From Halomarina oriensis (GTDB lineage Archaea > Halobacteriota > Halobacteria > Halobacteriales > Haloarculaceae): a stretch of DNA of 64,000 bases. Shown piece by piece: positions 50,963 through 59,199 of the stretch. The translations under genes were made by a program, and so were the position numbers. Below the pieces are notes generated by a model. That model was not told the DNA's origin, did not search any database, and saw only the letters and a list, made by a program, of their open reading frames with translations. How positions within the stretch are numbered: position 1 is the stretch's first letter; each line of letters starts with the position of its first letter. The stretch is from positions 620,001 through 684,000 of the forward strand of contig NZ_WSZK01000015.1 in assembly GCF_009791395.1 (NCBI RefSeq), written 5' to 3'.

Positions 50963-51493
50963 CTACAGAGCCTCCATGTCGATGTCTTCGTGTGAGTCGA
51001 CGCCGACGGTCTCGGCCGCCTCGGACCGGAGTGCTTCGGCGTGCTCGGGGGCTGCGGACTGCATCGTGTCCGCACGGGCGAGCTTCGAGCGGACGTCCGC
51101 TCGAGCGTCTTCGGAGAGGGCGTCGACGCCCGTGTCGCCACCATCGCCACCGTCGCCATCGCCAGAGCCACCGGCTTCGGGGTTCTGGACGAGTGCTTCG
51201 ATGTCGAACTCTCCATCCTCGTCGGAGAACTCGCCGATGAGCGCCTCCAGCGTCAGCGCTTCTGCCGTCTCGACCTTCATGTCGGTCCGCTCGGCGAGGG
51301 CCTCCGCGAGGACGCCTTTCATGTCCTCGACCTGGTCGCCGAGGGCTTCGTAGTCCGCTGTCTCGACGACCGTGGGGTCCTCGAACTGTGCCGCCGTCTG
51401 GGCGAGCGCCTCGGCGTCCTCCTCGACGACTGCCGGGGAGTCCATCGTGCGCGCTCGCTGGATGAGTTGTTTCTCGTTGTCTGTGAGGTCCAT
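50963..51493 (-). CDS. Nested scaffold protein (internal in-frame start)
   Basis: 176 residues from MDLTDNEKQLIQRARTMDS, in frame with the protease. AGGAGG ends five bases before this ATG (ribosome site at 51499-51506). The product is helical and Glu/Asp-rich, as scaffolds are. The same design is seen in phage lambda C/Nu3. Confidence 0.6.
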   Translation of the reverse strand: MDLTDNEKQLIQRARTMDSPAVVEEDAEALAQTAAQFEDPTVVETADYEALGDQVEDMKGVLAEALAERTDMKVETAEALTLEALIGEFSDEDGEFDIEALVQNPEAGGSGDGDGGDGGDTGVDALSEDARADVRSKLARADTMQSAAPEHAEALRSEAAETVGVDSHEDIDMEAL

Positions 51494-52198
51494 GAGGTCC
51501 TCCTCCGGGTCTGTGCCCGGATTTGTCTCCGCATCCGAGTCGGGGTCGGCAGTGCTCGCCCCTTCGGGGTCATCACTGGTGCCGTCCGCCCCGTCCGTAG
51601 CGGATTCCGCCGCCTCGTCACCGTCCGATTCGAACGTCGCCTTCAGCGCCTCCGCGGTCAGCGCCTCTGCTGCGGAGGCCGCCTCGATCGACGCTCCCTC
51701 GTTACCCTCGGACACGACGGCGAGGTCCCGCCAGTGGACGATCTGCTGGGCAGGGTACGCGTTCCGCGACTCGTCGAACTCACCCCGCTTCGGGAAGAGG
51801 AACGGCGAGACGTCGACGCGCCCGTTCTCGACGAGCGCCGCGTAGTCCGCGTCGTCGATTTCGCCCTCGTAGACGATTCCGACGCCGGGTTTGTACCGTG
51901 CTTCGGTGATTTCGCCGATGACCGTCTTCGCTGGCGGCTGGAACGGGATGTCTTCAGGGCTCGCTCCGTCGGGGATGTCGTGGGCGCTGTCGTCGACGAT
52001 CTTCCGACCTTCGAGCGCCTCGGTGGCAGCCTCCAGCGTCTCACGAGGCCAGTACGTCGGCTTCTTGCTCGCCCCTTTTGTGGTGACGCCCTCGGCGAGC
52101 GCTACACCACGAACGGTCAGCGGCAGGTCATCGTCGGGCGATGCGGCGAGGGCGGCGAAGCCACTCGCGTTCTCGAATGTCTCTGGTGATGCTTGCAT
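50963..52198 (-). CDS. Prohead protease fused to scaffold
   Basis: 411 residues. The first 180 residues (LPLTVRGVALAEGVTTKGASKKPTYWPRETLEAA, DSAHDIPDGASP, GRVDVSPFLFPKRG) match a capsid maturation protease of the DUF2213 type, with the His and Ser candidates at DSAHD and VSPF. A disordered acidic linker (about 200-235) separates a helical scaffold part. An internal ribosome site produces the scaffold alone (next feature). Confidence 0.75.
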   Translation of the reverse strand: MQASPETFENASGFAALAASPDDDLPLTVRGVALAEGVTTKGASKKPTYWPRETLEAATEALEGRKIVDDSAHDIPDGASPEDIPFQPPAKTVIGEITEARYKPGVGIVYEGEIDDADYAALVENGRVDVSPFLFPKRGEFDESRNAYPAQQIVHWRDLAVVSEGNEGASIEAASAAEALTAEALKATFESDGDEAAESATDGADGTSDDPEGASTADPDSDAETNPGTDPEEDLMDLTDNEKQLIQRARTMDSPAVVEEDAEALAQTAAQFEDPTVVETADYEALGDQVEDMKGVLAEALAERTDMKVETAEALTLEALIGEFSDEDGEFDIEALVQNPEAGGSGDGDGGDGGDTGVDALSEDARADVRSKLARADTMQSAAPEHAEALRSEAAETVGVDSHEDIDMEAL

Positions 52199-52207
52199 TG
52201 TCTCCTC

Positions 52208-53020
52208 TCAGTTGTCGGGCGTCACGGGCAGCCACGCGCACCGACAGCGCGGATGGACTGGAATCACGCCACGCGCCTCGCCGATCGTGTAGCGACTCCC
52301 CCCCAGACTCGCACAGACCGCACAAACGCGCCGGTCCTGCGCGGTGAGGAACTCGACGTCGGCCGTGACCTGCTCGACGCCAGCCTGCTCGTACCGATTG
52401 AGCGTCCCTTCAGCGTGAGCATTGATGACCTCCGTTCGAGCGAGCGTCGTCGCCCGCGTCTTCCCGATCGAGTCGATGCGGTCGGTGAGCTCGGCCGCCA
52501 TCTTCCGCGGGCTGTAGCCCTGGGAGAAGCCCTCGGCGAGCGTGCGGGAGATCTGCTTGGCGACCTCCTCGTTGATGCCCTTCAGCCCCTCGTAGTTACG
52601 CTGGTAGAGCAGTGCAAGGGCGTCCTCGTGAATTGGGGCGTTGAACGCTGCCTGGAGTCCACCCTCCGGGACGTCGAGGCCCTGCTCGTCGAGCGCCGCA
52701 TCGGCGTGGCGAATCGACTTCTCGTACGCCGTCCGGACGTACTCGTTCTCGCCCTGACCGATGGTCTGGAGGACGCCGTTGTCGAGCTGCTGGCGTAGCC
52801 ACGCCATGAATTCCGCGTGCTTCCGGTCGTCCGTCTCGAATCGGTAGCTCGGGATGCGGTCGATGTCGCGAGCGAGCGCCTCACCGTCTGACGAGAGCCC
52901 GAACGCGTCCCGATCACGAACGCCAGCTCTGAGTTCGGTGTTGATTGCAGCGTAGCGCCCCCGGAGCTTCCGAGCGTAGCGCTCGCGAAGAGTTTTCGAT
53001 TGGGTCGGATCGGTCGGCAT
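52208..53020 (-). CDS. MuF/SPP1 gp7-like minor head protein
   Basis: 270 residues. ATTLARTEVINAHAEGTLNRYEQAGVEQV, then DRRVCAVCASLGGSRYTIGEARGVIPVHPRCRCAWLPV, is the MuF signature including its Cys and His residues. It binds the portal and may be ejected with DNA. Confidence 0.88.
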   Translation of the reverse strand: MPTDPTQSKTLRERYARKLRGRYAAINTELRAGVRDRDAFGLSSDGEALARDIDRIPSYRFETDDRKHAEFMAWLRQQLDNGVLQTIGQGENEYVRTAYEKSIRHADAALDEQGLDVPEGGLQAAFNAPIHEDALALLYQRNYEGLKGINEEVAKQISRTLAEGFSQGYSPRKMAAELTDRIDSIGKTRATTLARTEVINAHAEGTLNRYEQAGVEQVTADVEFLTAQDRRVCAVCASLGGSRYTIGEARGVIPVHPRCRCAWLPVTPDN

Positions 53021-53023
53021 CGG

Positions 53024-54529
53024 TCACTCGTCCCCGTCCTCGTCGACGGCCTCACCACCATCGGCGACTGCCTGCTGGCCCTGATTTTGCTGGCCGAACT
53101 GTGCCTGAACCTGCTCGTTGTCCTCGTCGAGCGGTGGAACCGGCTCGACGTCGGGCTCATTCTCTTCTTCGTCGGCGAGCGCTTCCTCTGGGAGCTGGGC
53201 GACGAGGTCGACAAACCGCTCCTCGTCGAAGTGCTTGTGCGCCTTGTTTCCGTAGACGTTCTTCAGCCCCGTCGTGTAGTCGACGAACCGCTGCATCACG
53301 TCGTCGTCCATCGAGCGGATTGGCGACTCATCCTCTTCGGGCTCGATGTGGAGTTGGATGCCAGACGTGTCGTAGCCGTGGGACTCGGCGACGTCGATGA
53401 GCGCTCCCGTGTAGGCCGTCTCCAGCGTGCGCCGGAGGTCACGCACCTGCTTGTCGTAGCGCGTCTCCTGGCGCTCGGTGACGAACTGGTTGATGTTCGA
53501 CTCCCAGCCGACTGCGTACAGCGGCGTCGGGAGTGCCGAGACGATGTACTTGATGTCAAACTCCAGGAAGTCGAGCAGGCCGTCGGCGATTTCACCCTCG
53601 AACTTCTCGAAGGAGATCTCCCCGTCATGGCCGATGATGTCTCCTGGCCCCATCTCCCGGCCAATCTTGTTCTGCAGGAAGTCCTGCTGCTCGTCGTCGT
53701 CCCACTCGTAGATCGTCGTCTCGTTCCCGGCCTCGACGACCTCCCGGCCGAACGCCACACTCCAGATGCCGTGCGCCTTCGACTGGATGGCCAGCTCGTT
53801 GTCCTGCAGTTTCTGTTTCAGCGCGACCGTCCTCCCTTTGACCGGGTGCGTCGCCGAGAGCCCCATGAGCTGACCAGGCAGTGGGTTGCGCGTGATGTCG
53901 GTGACGTCGTTCTGGCTGAGTTTGACGACGTCCTTGTCGGTATACTTCCCGAGGCGGCCGTACGGCGAGGTCTCGTGGTACTGGAGGTACGCTGCTGCCT
54001 CGTTACGCTTGGTCATCGCGACGTCTTCCCCCTCGGCATCTGGTTCGAGGAGGATCGGTCGGTTCTCGCGTGTCTGGAAGGCCACCGACTCGATGGGGAT
54101 GAGCATGAACCCCGTTATCGTCGGCTCGCTGGTGCTCGGGTCCTTCTTGACGTGCTCGGTGAGGACCTTCCCGCCAGCCTCGTGCAGCACTGCCGACTGG
54201 TGGAGTATCTCGCCGAAGTCCTGGTGGCTCTTCCCGGCGACGATGCCCGCGTTCGGGAGGAAATCGTCGTTCAGCCAGTCCTCGGTCTTCGAAGAGTCGG
54301 CCGTGACGCGAGCGCCCGGCTCGACGACGTCGTCGGCGAACTGGGTGTACGCCGCAGCGAGGAGCGGCGTCTCCTGATAGAGTTCGATCTCCTCGCCGAT
54401 GTTCTCCGGGACCGGGATGGTGTCGACCTCTCCCGGTTGGTAGTACACCCCGCCGTTGCGCGTCTTGACCTCCGAGCGCTGGGGGGCCGAGAACAGTGCC
54501 TCTCCGAGTGTACTGAGTGGGTTGCGCAT
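53024..54529 (-). CDS. Portal protein
   Basis: 501 residues. SALPTPLYAVGWESNINQFVTERQETRYDKQVRDLRRTLE lies where the portal clip and stem are, and the protein has a Gln/Glu/Asp-rich tail. It forms the dodecameric DNA gate of the capsid. Located between large terminase and the MuF-like gene. Confidence 0.85.
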   Translation of the reverse strand: MRNPLSTLGEALFSAPQRSEVKTRNGGVYYQPGEVDTIPVPENIGEEIELYQETPLLAAAYTQFADDVVEPGARVTADSSKTEDWLNDDFLPNAGIVAGKSHQDFGEILHQSAVLHEAGGKVLTEHVKKDPSTSEPTITGFMLIPIESVAFQTRENRPILLEPDAEGEDVAMTKRNEAAAYLQYHETSPYGRLGKYTDKDVVKLSQNDVTDITRNPLPGQLMGLSATHPVKGRTVALKQKLQDNELAIQSKAHGIWSVAFGREVVEAGNETTIYEWDDDEQQDFLQNKIGREMGPGDIIGHDGEISFEKFEGEIADGLLDFLEFDIKYIVSALPTPLYAVGWESNINQFVTERQETRYDKQVRDLRRTLETAYTGALIDVAESHGYDTSGIQLHIEPEEDESPIRSMDDDVMQRFVDYTTGLKNVYGNKAHKHFDEERFVDLVAQLPEEALADEEENEPDVEPVPPLDEDNEQVQAQFGQQNQGQQAVADGGEAVDEDGDE

Positions 54530-54535
54530 GGTGAG

Positions 54536-55900
54536 TTACTGCATCTTCCCGGCCGAGCCGGGCGTCCGGCGGGTGACCGTGGTTCGGTTGTCGTGTGAGA
54601 ACAGCGCGTAGCGCTGCGCGTCCATCGCGTGGTCGTTCTGCTTCAGTGGTTTCTCGTCGGTATCGCCGTCTCGGAACTGGTACTGCCCGTACTCGTTGAT
54701 GACCGACTGGCACTGCGTCGCGACGTGGAGATGGTCGCGCATCGAGGTGACATGCTGGATGCCCGGCGTGACGTCGTTCTTCGCCTTCTGGGCGTTCAGC
54801 CCTCGGCGGTTGAACGTCTCGATGTTGGCTGGCTCGGACGGGTCACAGTAGAACACGCCCGGCCCCCAACGCTCCTGAAAGGTCTCCGCAGCCGAAGCGT
54901 GATCGGCGTCCGTACAGCGGCGCTCGTACCACTCGTCGGCAAGGAACCACTCATCACCCTCACGGAGGAACGCCAGCAGGACAGCGGGGTTGTCGAACCC
55001 CCAGTCGACGCCGTAGACGACTTCGTCGTACGTCTCCGGGAGATCGTCGTACTCGACGAGGTTGTCGTCGTCGAACCAGGGGTAGACCAGCCCTTCGAAC
55101 TTGGTGAACTCCCCGCGAACCTCCTGGGCGAAAAACTGTCCGGAGTACTCCCGTTCGAGGCGCTCGATGTAGTCCTCTGGGTTGTGGGGGTTCATCCACG
55201 ACGGGACGCCGAACACGCCGTTGCAGTCGTTGGCGGTCTGCCACTGGTACGCCCCGTCGTAGTGGACGTCCGGGTCGTCGGTGTCGTAGAACCGATTGAA
55301 ACACCAGTTCTTGCCCTTCGGAGTGGTCGCGGCGAACGCGTTACGATACTGGCCGACTCGGAGTCGTCCCGAGCAGACCTCCCAGCCCTCGACGGCGATT
55401 GAGCCGGGCTCGTCCATCCCGAACCAGGCGAGGTTCGGTCCGCGGAGTCGGTCGATCTTCCGCTGGTTGTCGGCCGATTCGAGGATGATGCGCGAGCCAC
55501 TCGGCGTGATGATGCCCGGTCGCTCGCTGCCCGGACCGTTGTACTCACAGACGTCGAGCAAGCCGAGCGCCCGCATCTCTGGGAGGATGACGTTCTTGAT
55601 GCTTGGCCCGGTCGGAGCGACGATCATGCCGAGCTCTCCGGGGTTCCAGTGCTCGGCGTTGATCCACGCTCGAAGGACGAGCGCCGTCGTCTTGCCCGCC
55701 CCCAGTCCAGAGACGAACGCGTGTGTCTGGGCGCCGGACTCGATGTCGCCCATCCCGGCCGGAGCGGCGAGGAATTCTGCCTGTGGAGCGCGGCCCGTCC
55801 CCGGATGGCGGTAGGGAGCGAGGTCGGTCCGCTTGCGCTCACGCTGGAACCGCTCGTGCGTCGCCTGAGGAAAAGCGTCCATCCCAACGCCAGTGCTCAT
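54536..55900 (-). CDS. terL: Terminase large subunit
   Basis: 454 residues. ATPase: GLGAGKTT at 65-72 and Walker B LAWFGMDEP with Asp163-Glu164. RNase H-like nuclease: Asp299 (VYGVDWG), Asp353 (YCDPSEP) and Asp427 (NDHAMDAQRYAL). It packages DNA into proheads. The start overlaps the small subunit stop (ATGA). Confidence 0.93.
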   Translation of the reverse strand: MSTGVGMDAFPQATHERFQRERKRTDLAPYRHPGTGRAPQAEFLAAPAGMGDIESGAQTHAFVSGLGAGKTTALVLRAWINAEHWNPGELGMIVAPTGPSIKNVILPEMRALGLLDVCEYNGPGSERPGIITPSGSRIILESADNQRKIDRLRGPNLAWFGMDEPGSIAVEGWEVCSGRLRVGQYRNAFAATTPKGKNWCFNRFYDTDDPDVHYDGAYQWQTANDCNGVFGVPSWMNPHNPEDYIERLEREYSGQFFAQEVRGEFTKFEGLVYPWFDDDNLVEYDDLPETYDEVVYGVDWGFDNPAVLLAFLREGDEWFLADEWYERRCTDADHASAAETFQERWGPGVFYCDPSEPANIETFNRRGLNAQKAKNDVTPGIQHVTSMRDHLHVATQCQSVINEYGQYQFRDGDTDEKPLKQNDHAMDAQRYALFSHDNRTTVTRRTPGSAGKMQ

Positions 55901-56379
55901 TGGTCAGTCGGTGAGAGGTGGATGTTGACCGTGCCGCTGTCCTCGGTCGAGCTGGCGTCGTCCCACGAGTCGGGGTATCTCGACTTGAGCACCGAGAGCA
56001 TCGTCCGGGTGTCGCCCTTCTCGCGAGCAGTTTCCAGAAGCTCGTCGACGATGCGACGCTCACCAGCACCTCGTGCGCGTGCGACCCTGTCCGAGAAGTC
56101 TGCGTAGATGCCCTCTTCCTGGGCGTCGCCTTTCTGCAGCCACTCGTAGAACGTCGAGCGACCGATGCCGTTACACCGGCAGGCGGCCGCGATGGAATGG
56201 CTGTCTTCGAGCATCGAGGCGATCTTCTCCTGGCGCTCGACGGTGAGCTTCGGGTCACGGCTCGGGTTGTCCTCATCGCGACCGTTGTGCGTCGGGATGT
56301 GACAGCGCCCGTTCTCACCTGCAGGATTCTGACAAGGTGTCCCCTTGGCAGTTTCAGCGCCACAGATGTCGTCAGTCAT
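55897..56379 (-). CDS. terS: Terminase small subunit with zinc-binding N-terminus
   Basis: 160 residues. C6, C16, C26 and H30 of CGAETAKGTPCQNPAGENGRCH suggest a zinc site. Then SIAAACRCNGIGRSTFYEWLQKGDAQEEG is a homeodomain-like HTH that recognises the packaging site. The end tail docks to TerL. Confidence 0.85.
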   Translation of the reverse strand: MTDDICGAETAKGTPCQNPAGENGRCHIPTHNGRDEDNPSRDPKLTVERQEKIASMLEDSHSIAAACRCNGIGRSTFYEWLQKGDAQEEGIYADFSDRVARARGAGERRIVDELLETAREKGDTRTMLSVLKSRYPDSWDDASSTEDSGTVNIHLSPTDQ

Positions 56380-56852
56380 GGCTCGGCGTGCTCGTAGTCG
56401 ATGCCCTCCTCGTCGAGGATGGAGCGCAGCGTTTCCATCGCTCGCGTTCGGTCGAAGCCAATACCGTCCAGGTGAGCATCCGGGAACTCAGTCGGTTCGG
56501 GCTCCCAGTGGGCACGGGCCTTGATCTCGAAGGCACCCTCGTGGTCCCACGTTCGAACGTGGGTTTGCCACCAGACGATGAGGTCGTCCGACTCGTCGTG
56601 GACTGGAGGAAGTTCGGCGAACGTCACTCGACGGAGGTTCTCGACCTCACCTCTGTACAGATAGGCAGTCTCCCAGTTCGGTTCGAAGTGGCGTTCTCCG
56701 AGTGCTCGGCGGAGTTCGTCGTGCGAGCAGTCGATGGCCAGTGCGTCGGACGATGGCTCTGGCCTGACGAACCAGGCGCTGCGAGCGTACCGGAGCGCTC
56801 GGCGGACCAGTCGCCAGGGGATGCGCTTGGGGTCGATAGCTGGGTCGGTCAT
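56376..56852 (-). CDS. Viral protein, unknown
   Basis: 158 residues from MTDPAIDPKRIPWRLVRRAL. Mixed alpha/beta (DDLIVWWQTHVRTWDHEGAFEIKARAHWEPEPTEFPDAHL). ATGA couplings on both sides. No family recognised. Confidence 0.5.
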   Translation of the reverse strand: MTDPAIDPKRIPWRLVRRALRYARSAWFVRPEPSSDALAIDCSHDELRRALGERHFEPNWETAYLYRGEVENLRRVTFAELPPVHDESDDLIVWWQTHVRTWDHEGAFEIKARAHWEPEPTEFPDAHLDGIGFDRTRAMETLRSILDEEGIDYEHAEP

Positions 56853-57319
56853 GGGGTGAAAACCTCGGAGTAGAGGGCAGCGAACGCGAGGACGTAGCCG
56901 AGTGCCGCGCCGCCGGCGAACTGCTCGGGGTGTTCGCGCAGTCGTTTCCGGCGGTCGGGGGCGAGTGTCGGGCCGAGCGGTGCCCTCGAAACGAGTGTCG
57001 GGAGCAGGGCAGCAGCGACGGCCATGCCGATCGCGGCGATGGCCTCGCGCTGGAGTGCCTCGTCGTGGGCTGCGGCCGCGCCCAGCGTGAACCCGGACCC
57101 GAACGCGAGGAGCTCGGCTCGCTCGTCGAGATACCGGACGGGCGATGACTCGCCGATGGCCCGTCCGGGGGAACGGCGGAGTTGCTGGGACCACGTCAGC
57201 TGGTCGAACCAGAACTCGCCACACTGGGCGAAGTGCCCCCACATCTGGTGTTTGGTGTCGAAGTCGTCGCGGCCGCAGTGCTCACACTCGAACGCTGGCG
57301 AGGTCGAGACGTTGTCCAT
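56849..57319 (-). CDS. C2H2-type finger fused to membrane segment
   Basis: 156 residues. FECEHCGRDDFDTKHQMWGHFAQC is a C2HC/C2H2 finger at about 10-33. Two hydrophobic helices follow (AIAAIGMAVAAALLPTLV and GGAALGYVLAFAALYSEVF). An unusual pairing of a finger and a membrane domain. Confidence 0.6.
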   Translation of the reverse strand: MDNVSTSPAFECEHCGRDDFDTKHQMWGHFAQCGEFWFDQLTWSQQLRRSPGRAIGESSPVRYLDERAELLAFGSGFTLGAAAAHDEALQREAIAAIGMAVAAALLPTLVSRAPLGPTLAPDRRKRLREHPEQFAGGAALGYVLAFAALYSEVFTP

Positions 57320-57325
57320 GGATAG

Positions 57326-57706
57326 TCACTCGTTGGCGAGGTCGCCGTTCGTGGTCGCGCCGAACACCCAGAGGACGAGCTCGAGCGCGGTCAGAGCCGT
57401 GAAGCCGATGATGGCCGCCGGTGCGGCATACGAGGGGAACCAGCCGGGCGTCGAGAAGCCCGCCGCAGCGATGCACAACAGCAGGTACCCCAGGAGAACG
57501 CCCCACGAGGAATCATCGCGATGGGGGCTGATGAGTGCGAACCACGCCAGCCCGACGAGGGCGATGACGAGGACGCTCAGGCCGAGATCTTCGGGCGTAA
57601 TGTGACCGAGAACGGCCAGTGAGGTCGACGTCGTCGCGAGCAGGGCGACCACGGCGATGACCACGAGTGCCCGGCGCGGCTGCGTGAGTCGACACTGGCT
57701 ACTCAT
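57326..57706 (-). CDS. Four-helix membrane protein
   Basis: 126 residues with about four hydrophobic helices (ALVVIAVVALLATTSTSLAVL, LGLSVLVIALVGLAWFALI, WGVLLGYLLLCIAAAGF, IIGFTALTALELVLWVF). Its position beside another small membrane protein leaves a holin-like or exclusion role open. Confidence 0.55.
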   Translation of the reverse strand: MSSQCRLTQPRRALVVIAVVALLATTSTSLAVLGHITPEDLGLSVLVIALVGLAWFALISPHRDDSSWGVLLGYLLLCIAAAGFSTPGWFPSYAAPAAIIGFTALTALELVLWVFGATTNGDLANE

Positions 57707-57944
57707 CGTTCTCCTCCGGTTGGTTGGCGGAAATCGTGATGCCGTTGGCCAGCAGGTCCCACCCGGCCCGGATGCCGACGATGAGAAACGCCGACGTGAC
57801 GATGAGTGCCTGGAACTCGGTCGCGGTGAACGGAGCGGCGGCCGCGCCGATAAGTTTGAGAACGCCCCCGATGGCGGCCAGCCCAGCGAAGACGATGCCG
57901 ACCAGTCTGCGAACGTCCAACGTGATATCGATGTTGAGGTTCAT
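57699..57944 (-). CDS. Two-helix membrane protein, holin-like candidate
   Basis: 81 residues. IVFAGLAAIGGVLKLIGAAAA and ALIVTSAFLIVGIRAGWDLL are two helices, with a charged tail. Small size and membrane pattern fit a holin but archaeal virus lysis is poorly known. Confidence 0.5.
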   Translation of the reverse strand: MNLNIDITLDVRRLVGIVFAGLAAIGGVLKLIGAAAAPFTATEFQALIVTSAFLIVGIRAGWDLLANGITISANQPEENDE

Positions 57945-58132
57945 TCATAGTCGTGGACAGCGTCGATCTCGACTCGGTATCTCGCGCCGTTCTCGAACTC
58001 GACGCGAACGAACAGTTCGGTGTCGCTCTGGTTGGCGTTCGGCCGGAACACCTCGCCGAGCACGCGACACGGCGCCCGTCGGTTGCTCAGCGGGTGCGTT
58101 GCGATGGTCTGCGTGCCGGGGGCGGTACTCAT
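57941..58132 (-). CDS. Small beta protein, unknown
   Basis: 63 residues starting MSTAPGTQTIATHPLSNRR. CRVLGEVFRPNANQSDTELFVRVEFENGARYRVEIDAV suggests a small barrel. ATGA overlaps both neighbours. Confidence 0.5.
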   Translation of the reverse strand: MSTAPGTQTIATHPLSNRRAPCRVLGEVFRPNANQSDTELFVRVEFENGARYRVEIDAVHDYE

Positions 58133-58806
58133 AGGACACGAAACACCTCCAGGTCCTCGTCGAACGCCCGCCGGTAGATCGAGGCGACGCGGTCTCGGAC
58201 CTGCGACTCGCCGTAGCCGTGGACCGTGCCGTGGTCGTTCGGGTGACGCGAGCAGACACCTTCGAGGCCGTCGATTCCCGGGCGGAACTTCAACAGCGCC
58301 GCGCAGTTCACGATCTTTTCGTCTCCCTCGACTGAGTGTGGACACCGCGGGTTGCAGTGGTCGAGCATCCACGTCGACCAGTGGCCTTTCGCGGCGAGGC
58401 GCTCGGCCAGCGCATACCAGACGTACGTATCGGGCGTCGACAGCGCCGACCAGGTGTCGAGGCCGTCGTAGCCCTCGCCGTCGATGGCCTTGATGCGCTT
58501 GATGGCGAGTGCGGCAGCCCGATCGAGCGCCGGGTCGGCCTCGCGAACGTCGCGATGCTTCCGACGGAAGTAGCCGAGAAGCCCGGACCCCGCGCTGATG
58601 AGCTCGCCGTTCGTCAGTGAGCCCTCGCGTTCCTCGACCCAGTTCGAGCTCTCAGCGAGGGGATGTTCGTCGACGGTCCGAACGCCGTGTTGGTGCGCCC
58701 GAAGGCGGTGACCTGGATACGGACCGTAGCCCTTCGGCGTCGGGAACTCCTTCGCCGAGGCGAGTGGTGCGCCTGATTTCGGGTCGAACCGGTGGTCGAG
58801 AAGCAT
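58129..58806 (-). CDS. Viral protein, first gene of the late operon
   Basis: 225 residues. Cysteine/His-bearing segment WMLDHCNPRCPHSVEGDEKIVNCAALLKFRPGIDGLEGVCSRHPNDHG may bind zinc. GLLGYFRRKHRDVREADPALDRAAALAIKRI is helical. No known family. A TATATC promoter lies about 125 bp upstream. Confidence 0.5.
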   Translation of the reverse strand: MLLDHRFDPKSGAPLASAKEFPTPKGYGPYPGHRLRAHQHGVRTVDEHPLAESSNWVEEREGSLTNGELISAGSGLLGYFRRKHRDVREADPALDRAAALAIKRIKAIDGEGYDGLDTWSALSTPDTYVWYALAERLAAKGHWSTWMLDHCNPRCPHSVEGDEKIVNCAALLKFRPGIDGLEGVCSRHPNDHGTVHGYGESQVRDRVASIYRRAFDEDLEVFRVL

Positions 58807-58930
58807 GGTAAGCGAGAAACGCGTGGCTGTAACCTGCCAGCCTCATCCGCCCCGAATGGCGTCGGCCGGGTGTGGCGATGCGTAGGGGGACGGGTGAAGA
58901 GCCGTCTTATCCCGTGACAGTACGCTTCAA

Positions 58931-58937
58931 GATATAG
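58931..58937 (-). promoter_or_regulatory. Candidate late promoter
   Basis: On the minus strand CTATATC, the best TATA box near the head of the late gene series. Transcription would start about 58908, giving a leader of about 100 bases before 58806. The gap 58807-58966 shows no gene. Confidence 0.45.
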
Positions 58938-58966
58938 CCCCGGCGCGGGCGGACATTTTGCGGGTA

Positions 58967-59197
58967 TCAGCGAAGCGAGTACAGCGTCTCGCCAGTAGAG
59001 GTGGGGCGAGACCAGACAACGTCCGCCTCTCGAAGCTGGTTGAACGCGTGGTCGAAGTAGTCTGGGTCGAGCCGAAGCGTCTCGCCGAGTTGCTGGCGGG
59101 TCAGTGGGCCGTTCATCGCGAGCGCCGAGTAGATGAGCTTCGCCTTCGGCGAACAGGACGTGAGATCGGCCGGGATAGTGAGAGCGTCGTTGGACAT
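58967..59197 (-). CDS. Winged-helix protein
   Basis: 76 residues. SCSPKAKLIYSALAMNGPLTRQQLGETLRLDPDYFDHAFNQLREADVVWSRPTSTGETLYSL is a complete MarR-like winged helix. Two bases after MCM, before the late promoter. It might be the late-gene activator or repressor. Confidence 0.7.
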   Translation of the reverse strand: MSNDALTIPADLTSCSPKAKLIYSALAMNGPLTRQQLGETLRLDPDYFDHAFNQLREADVVWSRPTSTGETLYSLR

Positions 59198-59199
59198 GG

